DNA of 64,000 bases, taken from assembly GCF_001665395.1 (NCBI RefSeq), contig NZ_LZSG01000040.1, positions 62,001 through 126,000 of the forward strand. The letters run 5' to 3'. Both the position numbers and the translations under genes were made by a program. The notes under the pieces were generated by a model. It searched no databases. It saw only the letters and a program-made list of their open reading frames with translations, and was not told the DNA's origin. Positions 52,104 through 63,092 of the stretch are shown piece by piece (position 1 is the stretch's first letter; every line of letters starts with the position of its first letter). The DNA comes from Mycobacterium sp. 1164966.3. GTDB lineage: Bacteria > Actinomycetota > Actinomycetes > Mycobacteriales > Mycobacteriaceae.

Positions 52104-53372
52104 ATGAAATCGATTGACGAGCTGGCCGCGAACCTGAACTTCACCACAGCCAAGACCGGCGCGGACCGTTCGGTCACCTTCCTGCCCGATCCGCCGCGGG
52201 CGCGGCGCCGCTACACGGTGATCTCCGTCGACGACCACATCGTCGAACCTCCGGACACCTTCACCGGACGTCTGCCGCGAAAGTTCGCCGACCGTGCCCC
52301 CAGGGTCGTGGACACCGGGGAGGGCGGACAGACGTGGGTCTACGACGGCCAGGAGCTGCCCAATGTCGGCTTCAACGCCGTGGTCGGGCGGCCGGTTTCG
52401 GAGTACGGCTTCGAGCCGGTTCGGTTCGACGAAATGCGCAGGGGCGCTTGGGATATCCATGCGCGCATCAAGGACATGGATCTCAACGGCATCTACGCCT
52501 CACTCAACTTTCCGTCGTTCCTGCCGGGCTTTGCCGGCCAGCGGCTGCAGCAGGTGACCAAGGATCGCGACCTCGCGCTGGCTTCGGTGCGGGCATGGAA
52601 CGATTGGCACCTTGAGGTCTGGGCGGGTTCGTATCCGGACCGGATCATCGCGTGCCAGTTGCCGTGGCTGCTCGATCCCGAGGTCGGCGCCAACATGATC
52701 TACGAGAACGCCGAGCGTGGCTTCCACGCAATCACTTTCAGCGAAAACCCGGCAATGCTCGGACTGCCGAGTATTCATTCCGGGCATTGGGACCCGATGA
52801 TGGCTGCGTGCGCGGAAACCGGGACTGTGGTGAATTTGCACATCGGATCTTCGGGTTCGTCGCCGTCCACCACCGCGGACGCGCCGCCCGACGTCCAGGG
52901 TGTGTTGTTCTTCGCCTACGCCATTTCGGCCGCGGTCGACTGGTTGTACTCGGGACTGCCCAGCAGGTTCCCCGATCTGAAGATCTGTTTGTCGGAAGGC
53001 GGAATCGGCTGGGTAGCCGGTCTGCTGGACCGGCTCGACCATATGCTGAGCTACCACGAGATGTATGGCACCTGGCAGGCGCTGGGTGAGAGTTTGACGC
53101 CCGCAGAGGTTTTCATTCGTAATTTCTGGTTCTGCGCGGTCGAGGACAAGTCGTCGTTCGTCCAGCGGGACCGCATCGGCGTGGACAACATCATGCTGGA
53201 AGCTGACTACCCGCACTGCGATTCGACGTGGCCGCACACCCAGGAGACGATCCATGAGCAGATCGGCGACCTCCCGCCCGACGTGATCCGCAAGTTCAGC
53301 TGGGAGAACGCTTCGCGTTTGTACCGCCACCCGGTGCCGGCGGAGATACAGGAGGATCCGGACGCTTTCTGA
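52104..53372 (+). CDS. amidohydrolase-2 family protein
   Basis: About 422 residues from ATG 52104 (TTG 52095 is the other candidate). It has the amidohydrolase-2 metal motif VISVDDHIVEPPDTF near residue 45, a His in TVVNLHIGSSG, and the late acidic site EADYPHCDSTWP. The family covers decarboxylases and hydrolases with a TIM barrel, often in catabolism of aromatic acids and steroids. Position third in the ligase/aldolase operon suggests the same pathway. It is followed by a hairpin shared with the convergent kinase gene. Confidence 0.87.
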   Translation: MKSIDELAANLNFTTAKTGADRSVTFLPDPPRARRRYTVISVDDHIVEPPDTFTGRLPRKFADRAPRVVDTGEGGQTWVYDGQELPNVGFNAVVGRPVSEYGFEPVRFDEMRRGAWDIHARIKDMDLNGIYASLNFPSFLPGFAGQRLQQVTKDRDLALASVRAWNDWHLEVWAGSYPDRIIACQLPWLLDPEVGANMIYENAERGFHAITFSENPAMLGLPSIHSGHWDPMMAACAETGTVVNLHIGSSGSSPSTTADAPPDVQGVLFFAYAISAAVDWLYSGLPSRFPDLKICLSEGGIGWVAGLLDRLDHMLSYHEMYGTWQALGESLTPAEVFIRNFWFCAVEDKSSFVQRDRIGVDNIMLEADYPHCDSTWPHTQETIHEQIGDLPPDVIRKFSWENASRLYRHPVPAEIQEDPDAF

Positions 53373-53460
53373 CGGCTTCAACGGCATTGCGCACCAAGTT
53401 ATTTTGTCGCGGACGTAAAGATGCACTTGCCCGGGGCGGCATTCGTCGCCTGAGGCGTTC

Positions 53461-53478
53461 GGTGTGAAGCTTCACACC
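53461..53478. terminator. palindromic hairpin between convergent genes
   Basis: GGTGTGAAGCTTCACACC is a perfect 18-base palindrome in the 118-base gap between the convergent amidohydrolase and kinase genes. It can fold as a hairpin with seven to eight base pairs and a four- or two-base loop. It lacks a long T run. Transcription stop for both genes is the likely use; a protein site is possible. Confidence 0.55.
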
Positions 53479-53490
53479 CAAAGCCCAGGC

Positions 53491-55482
53491 TTAATGGATT
53501 TGGTTGGCCAGTTTGCCGACCAACGCTTGGTTGAGATAGGCATTCGCGGCTGGGCCGCCGGTGTTCAACGCGGTGATGGTGGCCGGGTCGTCGACGATGA
53601 CCAAGATACCGGTGTATGCGTTGAAACCCGTTGGCAAGCCGTTATATCCGCCGCCACCAGCGGCTGGATCGGTGCGGCACAAAATCAAAACCGCGGTCGA
53701 CAGAGCCTGGAAAAAGGCGCTCGGGGTGTCCAGCGGGACTTCGGGGAGGTCAGTAGGCCCGCGCCGGAAGTTGGTGTTGTAGCTGAACCCCAGATTTTCC
53801 AGGTAGCTCGTCGGCCGCGACACGCGCGCCGCCGCGGTGGTGGCGGCACCGGAGAAGTTCACCACGGTGATCGATTTGCCGCCAAAGCCCGGATGTTGGG
53901 ATTTGATGGTGGCAATCCGCGACGCTTCTTCGGCGATCAGTGATTTCGCGGTATCGGAGCGGCCGAGCGCCTGAGCGATCCACGTCAGCTGCGCCTGCCA
54001 GGTCCAGTCCTGCGTGCTGTCAGCCGGTCGGGTCAACGTGGGCGCGACGGCGGCCAACTTGTCGTAGGTGGCTTTGTCAACGTCACCGGTGTCGATGATC
54101 AGGTCGGGTCTGGCGGCGGCTACCGCTGCCGGATTAGGGGCTCCGAGCACCGGCGGGGACGAATGCACCAGGGACTGAATCCAATTGGGCAAGTTTCCGG
54201 TCATGCCCCCGATCGCCACCGGCTGGACGCCTAGTGACAACACCGCGTCGGGATCGCCCGGTCCCAGGGAAGCGATGGCCAGCGGCCGCCGATCGAGATG
54301 AACGGCCCCGTTGACTCCGGTGAGCGTCTGCGGTTGATACGGCGCCAATCCGCCACCACGGTGGTGTCCTACCAGAGACACCGTCACGGCGGTGACCACT
54401 GCGGCCACGGTGAGTGCCAACGCGGTCAGGATTAGGCCCCGCCTAGGCCGTCGCCGGGGTAGTTGGCCCGGACCAGGAACGAAAGATGGGCCGGCCGGCG
54501 GCGGGTGCGGCACGGGAGCAACCTGATGCCCAGGTGGTGTCGTCGGCTGCGGCGGCGGGATCGGATGCGACACCGGCGTGGTCGTCCAACTCCGTGTCTG
54601 GGACCCACTGCCTGATGAGGGCGTGGCGGCATGACCGGTTAGTGCGGCCGCGGTCGCGGTGGCCAACTCGCCCGCGGTGCTGAACCGGTCGGCTGGATTC
54701 TTTGCCATCGCGCGGGCGATCACGGCGTCGATGGCCGGTGGCAGGCCCGGGGTCACCTCGCTCGGACGTGGCACGGGCCGCATCATGTGGGCCATCAACA
54801 TCGCTGGCAGCGAACCGGTCTCGCCGTACGGAGTTCTCCCTGTCACCAGCCGAAACAGCGAGCAGCCCAGCGAATAGATGTCGGCCCGATGGTCGACCGT
54901 TTCGCCTTCGATTGCCTCCGGCGCGGCATATGCCGCGGTGAAGACCAGCGATCCGGTCGCGGTCAGTGAGGAGGCGTCGTCGAGCGCGCGAGCGATCCCG
55001 AAATCGGCGAGCAGAACTTGCTCCTGATCGGCCGCCGGGAAGTCCATTGGTCCGGAAATCAGGAAGTTCCCGGGTTTTACGTCGCGGTGCAGTACCCGCC
55101 TGGAGTGGGCGTAATCGAGCGCCCTGGCGACGCCGGTGGTAATACGCGCGATCCGTGCTGGTGTGAGGTTCACGCTCGAGATATCGTTGGCCGCAGTGCC
55201 TTTGACATACTCCATGGCTATCCACAGCTGGCCGTCGGCCGTTTCGCCGCGGTCGAAGACGGTGACGATATTGGGATGATTCAACGTGGCGGCCAGATCG
55301 GCTTCGCGGATGAATCGGGCGCGAAACTTTTGGTCCAGGGAGAGCTCGGTGGACAGAATTTTCAGCGCATCGCTGCGGGGCAGAGTCGGATGGCGCGCCA
55401 GATACACCGTGCCCATCCCCCCGGAGCCCAGCACACCCTCGATCCGGTAGCCGGCGACCACCGTTCCCACAGCTAGCGGCAT
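53491..55482 (-). CDS. Ser/Thr protein kinase fused to a periplasmic siderophore-binding-type domain
   Basis: A 663-residue membrane kinase. The kinase domain (about 10-285) has GSGGMG, K41 in ALKIL, HRDVKPGN at 132-139, DFG at 161-163 and YAAPEAI; it resembles mycobacterial PknJ-type kinases. A Pro-rich linker (300-345) precedes one TM helix (about 350-371). The outer part (385-663) is a complete ABC-type Fe3+-siderophore or corrinoid binding fold (PF01497): GAVHLDRRPLAIASLGPGDPDAVLSLGVQPVAIGG, RPDLIIDTG, DWTWQAQLTWIAQALGR and PSAFFQALSTAVLI. It would let the kinase sense an extracellular chelate. It is divergent from an arylsulfatase gene. Confidence 0.85.
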   Translation of the reverse strand: MPLAVGTVVAGYRIEGVLGSGGMGTVYLARHPTLPRSDALKILSTELSLDQKFRARFIREADLAATLNHPNIVTVFDRGETADGQLWIAMEYVKGTAANDISSVNLTPARIARITTGVARALDYAHSRRVLHRDVKPGNFLISGPMDFPAADQEQVLLADFGIARALDDASSLTATGSLVFTAAYAAPEAIEGETVDHRADIYSLGCSLFRLVTGRTPYGETGSLPAMLMAHMMRPVPRPSEVTPGLPPAIDAVIARAMAKNPADRFSTAGELATATAAALTGHAATPSSGSGSQTRSWTTTPVSHPIPPPQPTTPPGHQVAPVPHPPPAGPSFVPGPGQLPRRRPRRGLILTALALTVAAVVTAVTVSLVGHHRGGGLAPYQPQTLTGVNGAVHLDRRPLAIASLGPGDPDAVLSLGVQPVAIGGMTGNLPNWIQSLVHSSPPVLGAPNPAAVAAARPDLIIDTGDVDKATYDKLAAVAPTLTRPADSTQDWTWQAQLTWIAQALGRSDTAKSLIAEEASRIATIKSQHPGFGGKSITVVNFSGAATTAAARVSRPTSYLENLGFSYNTNFRRGPTDLPEVPLDTPSAFFQALSTAVLILCRTDPAAGGGGYNGLPTGFNAYTGILVIVDDPATITALNTGGPAANAYLNQALVGKLANQIH

Positions 55483-55490
55483 TGAACGAT

Positions 55491-57166
<1,676 letters not shown>

Positions 57167-57252
57167 GATTGTGCGTTGTGCGGGAAGCGGTTTCGTGTGG
57201 AACGGCTTGCGCGTTGTGGCGGCCGGTTGACTGGCCCGTATGCTGAGCGACG

Positions 57253-58467
57253 ATGGCTGATTCGACCACATGCGCGATAATCGGCGGCGGCCCGGCCGGA
57301 ATGGTCCTCGGGCTGCTGTTGGCCCGGGCAGGCGTCGAGGTCACCCTGCTCGAGAAGCACGGCGACTTCCTGCGCGACTTTCGCGGTGACACGGTGCATC
57401 CGACGACGATGCGGCTGCTCGACGAGCTGGGCCTGTGGGAACGCTTCGCTGCTCTGCCGCACACCCAAGTGCACAAGGCGACATTCGAGGCCGACGGCCG
57501 CTCGGTGACGTACGTCGATTTCGGACGTTTGCGTCAACCGCATCCCTTTGTCGCAATGGTGCCGCAATGGGACTTGTTGAAGCTCCTGGCCGAGGCCGCC
57601 AAAGACGAGCCCACTTTCATGTTGCGAATGAACACCGAAGCCACCGGTCTGTTGTGGGAGGCCGGCAGGGTTGCCGGGGTGCACTACAAGGGACCCGAGG
57701 GTGCCGGCGAGCTGAAAGCCGAACTGACCGTTGCGTGCGACGGTCGCTGGTCGATCGCTCCGCACGAAGCCGGGTTGAAGCGACACGAATACCCAGTCAA
57801 TTTCGACGTCTGGTGGTTCCGGCTTCCGCACGAGGAAGACACCCAGTTCTCCTTCCTGCCTCGGGTCGGTCCCGGCAAGGCGCTCGGCGTCATTCCGCGC
57901 GAAGGCTATTACCAGATCGCTTATCTCGGGCCCAAGGGCACGGATGGCCAACTGCGGGCGCGGGGCATTGAAGCATTCCGGCGCGACGTCGGCGCGTTGC
58001 TACCCGATATGACCCATTCCGTGGCCGCGCTGGAATCCATGGACGACGTCAAGCATCTCGACGTCCGGGTAGATCGGTTGCATCGCTGGCACGTCGACGG
58101 GCTGTTGTGCATCGGCGATGCCGCGCACGCGATGTCTCCACTGGGCGGTGTCGGCATCAACTTGGCTGTCCAAGATGCCGTCGCGGCGGCGACGGTATTG
58201 GCCGAACCGTTGCGCCGGCACCACGTCACCGAACGCGATCTGGCGGCGGTCCGCCGACGCCGGCTATTTCCCACCGCCGTCACCCAAGCAGTGCAACGGA
58301 TGCTGCAGCGGACGCTGCTCGGGCCACTGCTGCGGGGAGCGGACCCCACCCCTCCGACGGCCCTGCTCGGCTTGGTGCAACGACTGCCCTGGCTGTCGTT
58401 CGTGCCCGCGTACTTCATCGGGGTCGGGGTGCGGCCCGAGCGTGCCCCCGCTTTCGCGCGTCGTTGA
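57253..58467 (+). CDS. FAD-dependent aromatic-hydroxylase-type monooxygenase
   Basis: A 404-residue class A flavin monooxygenase: AIIGGGPAGMVLGLLLARAGVEVTLLEK (FAD), RGDTVHPTTMRLLDELGL, the DG motif in ACDGRWS (here with the Arg-Trp after it), and GDAAHAMSPLGGVGINLAVQDA near residue 285. Such enzymes hydroxylate aromatic rings or hydrophobic molecules using NAD(P)H. The family also contains enzymes that inactivate rifampicin and tetracycline, and ubiquinone-synthesis hydroxylases; this one cannot be assigned. It follows the sulfatase after 86 bases, on the same strand. Confidence 0.87.
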   Translation: MADSTTCAIIGGGPAGMVLGLLLARAGVEVTLLEKHGDFLRDFRGDTVHPTTMRLLDELGLWERFAALPHTQVHKATFEADGRSVTYVDFGRLRQPHPFVAMVPQWDLLKLLAEAAKDEPTFMLRMNTEATGLLWEAGRVAGVHYKGPEGAGELKAELTVACDGRWSIAPHEAGLKRHEYPVNFDVWWFRLPHEEDTQFSFLPRVGPGKALGVIPREGYYQIAYLGPKGTDGQLRARGIEAFRRDVGALLPDMTHSVAALESMDDVKHLDVRVDRLHRWHVDGLLCIGDAAHAMSPLGGVGINLAVQDAVAAATVLAEPLRRHHVTERDLAAVRRRRLFPTAVTQAVQRMLQRTLLGPLLRGADPTPPTALLGLVQRLPWLSFVPAYFIGVGVRPERAPAFARR

Positions 58468-58492
58468 CCCGGCGGCTGCTAGCGTTCACTTC

Positions 58493-59491
58493 GTGACTGG
58501 ACAAGCGGGTCCGCTGCGGATCGGCGTCCTGGGTGCGGCACGCATCGCGCCCATGGCGGTGGTCAACCCGGCCAAAGACAACCCCGAAGCCGTTGTGGCA
58601 GCGGTGGCCGCACGCGATGTGGCACGCGCCCAAGCTTTCGCGACAAAACACGGTATTGCCGGGGTGCACAGCAGCTACGACGCGCTGATCGCCGACCCGG
58701 AAATTGACGCCGTGTACAACCCGTTGCCGAATGGCTTGCACGGCAAGTGGACTCGAGCCGCCCTGGCCGCAGGAAAGCATGTGCTGTGCGAAAAGCCTTT
58801 CACCGCAAACGCTGTCGAGGCCCGCGAGATCGCGGAGCTTTCCGCGGCGTCGGATCGCGTCGTGATGGAGGCGTTTCACTATCGCTACCATCCGCTGGCC
58901 CTGCGCGTCGAGGAGATCATCGCCTCATGCGAGCTGGGGAAGCTGCGGCGGGTCGAGGCGGCCCTGTGCTTCCCGCTTCCGCGATTCTCCGACATCCGCT
59001 ACAACTATTCGCTCGCCGGCGGCGCCACCATGGATGCGGGCTGTTATGCGGTCCACATGGCCCGCACCTTCGGCGGTTCCACCCCGGAAGTCGTTTCCGC
59101 GCAGGCGAAGTTGCGCGATCCTCAGGTCGACCGCGCGATGACGGCAGAGTTGCGCTTTGCCGACGGGCACACCGGGCAGGTCCGTTGCTCGATGTGGTCA
59201 AAGCACCTGCTGCAGATCGGCGCGAAGGTCGTCGGCGAACGCGGCGAGCTGCGTGTTTTCAATCCCGTGATGCCGCAGTTCTACCATCGGCTCGCCGTCC
59301 GATCGCCAAACGGCAAACGCGTCGAACGTCTCGGGCGCCGACCGTCCTATGCCTACCAGCTCGACGCGTTCGTCGCCGCCGTCCGGCGCGGCGAGCCGGT
59401 GCGGACGACGCCGCAAGACGCGGTCGAGAACATGACCGTCATCGACGCGATCTATCGCGCGGCCGGCCTCCCGCTGCGTGAGCCGAGCTGA
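58493..59491 (+). CDS. Gfo/Idh/MocA-family oxidoreductase
   Basis: A 332-residue protein starting at GTG 58493; the frame to 58118 runs inside the previous gene. It shows the NAD(P) motif IGVLGAARIAP, the EKP motif in LCEKPFTANA, and MEAFHYRYHPL with the active-site HYRYH, plus MDAGCYAVHMARTF. Gfo/Idh/MocA proteins oxidise or reduce sugars and polyols and can act on other alcohols. In this window the next, convergent gene is a sugar isomerase/epimerase-type TIM barrel, a typical partner. Confidence 0.88.
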   Translation: MTGQAGPLRIGVLGAARIAPMAVVNPAKDNPEAVVAAVAARDVARAQAFATKHGIAGVHSSYDALIADPEIDAVYNPLPNGLHGKWTRAALAAGKHVLCEKPFTANAVEAREIAELSAASDRVVMEAFHYRYHPLALRVEEIIASCELGKLRRVEAALCFPLPRFSDIRYNYSLAGGATMDAGCYAVHMARTFGGSTPEVVSAQAKLRDPQVDRAMTAELRFADGHTGQVRCSMWSKHLLQIGAKVVGERGELRVFNPVMPQFYHRLAVRSPNGKRVERLGRRPSYAYQLDAFVAAVRRGEPVRTTPQDAVENMTVIDAIYRAAGLPLREPS

Positions 59492-59492
59492 A

Positions 59493-60311
59493 TCAGTCCG
59501 CGACTTCGGACAACAACCGTCGCGCCGCTTCGACACCGGGGCGCAGACGATCAGCCGGACTGACTCCGGCCAATGCCAGTGAGCGCTGCGGAATTTCGAG
59601 TTCCATCATGATGTCGCTGGGCAGCGCGGCGAGGATGGCGTGCAGCGGCAGTTCGCCCTCCCCGGGAAGCATGCGTTCATACATGGCTTCCTCCATGTAG
59701 TTGTCTATGCGTGGTCGCAGCGTGGTGTCGTTGAGCTGGGCGTAGCCGATGTAATCGGGATTCAGTGCGGCCAAGTCGGCTGCCCCCGATCCAGATCGCA
59801 CTAGGTGCATGGTGTCGATCAACAGGCGGAAGTCCGGTCTGCCTACATGCGCCAATGCGGCCAGCGCAGTGGATAGATCGCCGACGGTCAGGCCGGGCAC
59901 AGGTTCGACGACGGTTTGGATGCCACGCTGGGCGGCGAGTTCGGCGAGCACCGCGAACTGGTCGAACGTGCGCCCGAGATCGGGGTCCAGGCTGACGACG
60001 TTTATCCGCGGAACACCGAGCTCGGCCAACACGTCGAGATCCGCAGCGTGCGTGCTCGTCTCAGCGCCCGGCAGCACCAAAAACCCGTCGCCGAGTGTGA
60101 TGGTCACGCCGCGATCCGTCATCGCAGCGAGCAATTCCCTCCGCATTCCGGTTTCATGTCGCAGCGAGTACGGCGGATAGCCCAGCGGCAGCAATGGCAC
60201 TCCCTGCATAACCGTGGAGATGTGCCGACAGCCAAGGTCCGCCGCAAGAGTTACGAATTCTATTGGTGGAAGCGCGAATACGCTCAAAAATCCAATACCG
60301 AGCGGCCTCAT
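59493..60311 (-). CDS. sugar phosphate isomerase/epimerase-type TIM barrel
   Basis: A 272-residue AP-endonuclease-2-fold TIM barrel: GIGFLSVFALPPIEFVTLAADLG at the N-terminus, VVEPVPG and LLIDTMHL (metal-binding Glu and Asp/His), YIGYAQLNDT and IMMELEIP at the C-terminus. The fold covers xylose isomerases, inosose dehydratases and endonuclease IV, using divalent metal. It ends two bases from the convergent oxidoreductase gene, and its ATG overlaps the stop of the lipoprotein gene. Confidence 0.87.
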   Translation of the reverse strand: MRPLGIGFLSVFALPPIEFVTLAADLGCRHISTVMQGVPLLPLGYPPYSLRHETGMRRELLAAMTDRGVTITLGDGFLVLPGAETSTHAADLDVLAELGVPRINVVSLDPDLGRTFDQFAVLAELAAQRGIQTVVEPVPGLTVGDLSTALAALAHVGRPDFRLLIDTMHLVRSGSGAADLAALNPDYIGYAQLNDTTLRPRIDNYMEEAMYERMLPGEGELPLHAILAALPSDIMMELEIPQRSLALAGVSPADRLRPGVEAARRLLSEVAD

Positions 60312-60925
60312 CCAGGTTGGCCCGCGAGCCGGGCCAATTCGTCGGCCGCGGGTGCCGTTTGGGTCGTCAGCGCAATCTGTCCGGAGGTGACCGGTTCCTG
60401 GATGGTCGGTGCCTCTAGCACGAGATCGTCGCGGACGAAGGCGATGTGGGCGTGCAGGTGGTCGGTGGTGAACGACGCCCAGGCAGCCGCCGACGACGGG
60501 TCCATGGTCAGATGCACTTCGAAGTAATCCGCCGTCAATGGCGTGGGTGGGTCCACCCTCGTCAGCGTCAGCTGCATCGTCTCTGGACCCAATGTGTAAA
60601 GGTTGGTTCGGGCAAGGTCACAGGTGACCAGGACGTCGGTCGGTGCGACAGGGGCGTTCGGGTCGGTGGCGGGGCACTTGTCGGGTGTGGTCATCTTTGA
60701 CCTCTGCACCGGCCGAACGGGCAATGTCCGAATCCGCGGCGCAGGCGCCATCGAAGAGGTCATCGTCGCCGCCGGCGGTGGCGACGATGCGGTCGTGGTC
60801 TTGGTGGTGCTGGACGCGGCGCGCGGGTGATGGGTGGTCGAGTGGCAGCCACACAACAGTGTGCCGAGGACGACGACCGCCGCTATCCCGTGGTGAGCCC
60901 TGCCCTCGATTCGGCTTTGGCTCAC
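60308..60925 (-). CDS. lipoprotein with SecDF P1-like domain
   Basis: A 205-residue protein from GTG 60925. A basic start and hydrophobic segment (IAAVVVLGTLLCGC) end in a lipobox-like LCGC with C27 as the lipid-bearing Cys, with a Cys at -2, which is unusual. A Thr/Ser/Pro-rich spacer (about 30-75) precedes a domain of about 110 residues, whose end (AHIAFVRDDLVLEAPTIQEPVTSGQIALT) matches the head of the SecD/SecF P1 domain. It may bind an extracytoplasmic protein or ligand. The stop overlaps the start of the isomerase gene (ATGA). Confidence 0.75.
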   Translation of the reverse strand: MSQSRIEGRAHHGIAAVVVLGTLLCGCHSTTHHPRAASSTTKTTTASSPPPAATMTSSMAPAPRIRTLPVRPVQRSKMTTPDKCPATDPNAPVAPTDVLVTCDLARTNLYTLGPETMQLTLTRVDPPTPLTADYFEVHLTMDPSSAAAWASFTTDHLHAHIAFVRDDLVLEAPTIQEPVTSGQIALTTQTAPAADELARLAGQPG

Positions 60926-61135
60926 TGCCCGGCCTCCCGTCGCGCAACTCAGCTCAAGGTAGACGACCGTGGCCACCCGTCACGCCGCCCGAAGCGGCGT
61001 GTCGCACGCCGATTTTCACCAAGCGACACAGGAGAACCGCTGTACCACGGACTGCCCTTTGCTCACACTACGAACATAGAGTAAGCTTCTCGGTCCAGGC
61101 ACCGGACCCACCACAACGAGGAAAGTTTCCGCCGC

Positions 61136-61852
61136 ATGGCCCAACGCGCCGACGTCGCATCCCAGCGGCGAAAGCCAAATCCAGTGGAGCGCCGCCGGGA
61201 TCTGTGCGACGCGGCGATTCAGCTGTTGGCCGACGATGGTGCTAAGGGGCTGAGCCATTTGAAGGTGGACCGCAAGGCCGCCGTGCCCGACGGCACCACG
61301 TCGTTCTACTTTCGCACCCGCTCGGCGCTGCTGCGGGCCGTCGCAGAGCGGCTGGCGGAGCTCGACCTGGCTAGCCTGCAATCCGTGGTCGACGGCGCCG
61401 ACGGCCGGGGCGACAATCCGTCACCCTCGCGGTTATCGCAGGTGGTCATACAAGCCGGCAGTGAGCCCCAGTTATCCCGCACCAAAGCCAGATACGAGCT
61501 GACCATGCAGGCCACTCGCGATCCGGCGCTGGCCGCGATCATGCAACAGGCCACCGACGGATTCACCAAGCTGCATCGGGAGATTTTGGTCCAGCTGATG
61601 CCGCATGGCGCTCAGTTGGAATCGGCTGTGGTGGAGGATCTGAGCAACATCACGCTGACCTTCATCAACGGTCTGCTGCAGCGGGTCGCCCACGGCGACC
61701 GGATCATCCAGAGCGCCGAGCAACTCGACGGGATCTTGGCGGCGATCGCCACCGGCATCCTGAAGAGTCCGGACAAGGGGCGGCTTACCCGGGCCGGCGG
61801 ACAACGTCCGGCCAGGCGCCGCCCGAAAGCACCATCCCGTGCGTCTGGCTGA
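61136..61852 (+). CDS. TetR-family regulator
   Basis: A 238-residue TetR protein. The helix-turn-helix is VERRRDLCDAAIQLLADDGAKGLSHLKVDRKAAVPDGTTSFYFRTRSALLRAVAE, in which the usual turn sequence is partly altered but the FYFRTRSAL motif is typical. The rest is helical, and the C-terminal tail (RLTRAGGQRPARRRPKAPSR) is basic and disordered. The start has GAGGAAAG upstream. It precedes the P450/SDR genes on the same strand by 34 bases and probably controls them. The divergent gene is the lipoprotein. Confidence 0.85.
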   Translation: MAQRADVASQRRKPNPVERRRDLCDAAIQLLADDGAKGLSHLKVDRKAAVPDGTTSFYFRTRSALLRAVAERLAELDLASLQSVVDGADGRGDNPSPSRLSQVVIQAGSEPQLSRTKARYELTMQATRDPALAAIMQQATDGFTKLHREILVQLMPHGAQLESAVVEDLSNITLTFINGLLQRVAHGDRIIQSAEQLDGILAAIATGILKSPDKGRLTRAGGQRPARRRPKAPSRASG

Positions 61853-61886
61853 CTGCAGCGGAACCACAAGCGGTAGGAGGGATTTC

Positions 61887-63092
61887 GTGACCACGAGCAC
61901 CGAGAGCCACGTTCGATTCGATCCATACGATGTCGAGCTCATCGCCGACCCGTATCCGATGTTCGCGCGGCTGCGCGACGAGGCGCCGCTCTACTACAAC
62001 GCCGAATACGACTTCTTCGCGGTGAGCCGGTTCGCCGATGTCAACACGGCGCTGGTCGACCACGTCACGTTCAGCTCTGCGCGCGGCGCGATCCTCGAGT
62101 TGATCAAGGCCAATCTCGAGATCCCGTCGGGAATGCTCATCTTCGAAGACCCCCCGATTCACGACGTGCACCGCAAGCTGCTCTCGCGCATGTTCACCCC
62201 GCGCAAGATCAGCGCGCTGGAGCCGATGATCCGGCAGTTCTGCGCTCAGGCGCTGGATCCGCTGGTGGGATCGGGCCGCTTCGACTTCGTCACCGACCTG
62301 GGTGCGACGATGCCGATGAAAGTCATCAGTGCCTTGCTCGGCATCCCCGAAGACGATCAGGAGTACATCCGCGATCGGGCCAACGCGCAGCTGCGCACCG
62401 AGGCCGGCAAGCCCATGCAGGCTGCGGAGAAAGGCCTGTCGGTTGGCGAGCAGTTCGCCGCCTACATCGATTGGCGCGCGGAGAACCCATCCGACGACAT
62501 CATGACCGAACTCCTCAACGTCGAATTCGTGGATGAAACCGGCACCACACGGCGACTGACGCGGGACGAGATTCTGGTCTACCTCAACGTCGTCGCCGGC
62601 GCGGGCAACGAAACAACGACGCGTCTGATCGGTTGGGCGGGAAAGGTTCTCGCGGAGCACCCCGATCAGCGTCGCGAACTCGTCGCGAACCCCGGGCTGA
62701 TCCCGCAAGCGATCGAGGAGCTGCTGCGCTACGAGCCGCCGGCACCGCACACGGCTCGCTATGTCACTCGCGACGCCGCCTTCTACGGACGGACCGTCCC
62801 CGAGGGCAGCGTGATGATCAACCTCATCGGCTCGGCCTGCCGCGACGAGCGTCAGTTCGGGCCCGATGCCTGCGAGTTCAACATCCATCGGGTGGCCCGG
62901 CCGCACCTGACCTTCAGCGTCGGGACACATTTTTGTCTGGGCTCAGCACTGGCGCGCCTGGAAGGCCGGGTCGCCTTGGAGGAGATTCTCAAACGGTTCC
63001 CCGAGTGGGAGGTCGATTTGTCTCAAGCCACGCTCAGTCCGACGTCGACGGTGCGCGGCTGGGAGACCATGCCGGCGCAGGTGGCGTCATGA
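61887..63092 (+). CDS. cytochrome P450
   Basis: A 401-residue P450 from GTG 61887, with TAGGAGGG upstream. The I-helix oxygen-activation motif is AGAGNETTTR (237-246), the ExxR motif is EELLR, and the heme-binding loop is FSVGTHFCLG with C350. It is of the mycobacterial soluble type that takes electrons from a ferredoxin. Substrate unknown; some of its closest look is to P450s of steroid and lipid oxidation. The ATG of the SDR gene overlaps its stop, so both work together. Confidence 0.9.
   Translation: MTTSTESHVRFDPYDVELIADPYPMFARLRDEAPLYYNAEYDFFAVSRFADVNTALVDHVTFSSARGAILELIKANLEIPSGMLIFEDPPIHDVHRKLLSRMFTPRKISALEPMIRQFCAQALDPLVGSGRFDFVTDLGATMPMKVISALLGIPEDDQEYIRDRANAQLRTEAGKPMQAAEKGLSVGEQFAAYIDWRAENPSDDIMTELLNVEFVDETGTTRRLTRDEILVYLNVVAGAGNETTTRLIGWAGKVLAEHPDQRRELVANPGLIPQAIEELLRYEPPAPHTARYVTRDAAFYGRTVPEGSVMINLIGSACRDERQFGPDACEFNIHRVARPHLTFSVGTHFCLGSALARLEGRVALEEILKRFPEWEVDLSQATLSPTSTVRGWETMPAQVAS

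Noticed and set aside
57167..57252. Repeats of GCGTTGTG before the flavin monooxygenase gene
   Set aside because: Two loosely matching copies at irregular spacing, not distinguishable from chance in GC-rich sequence.
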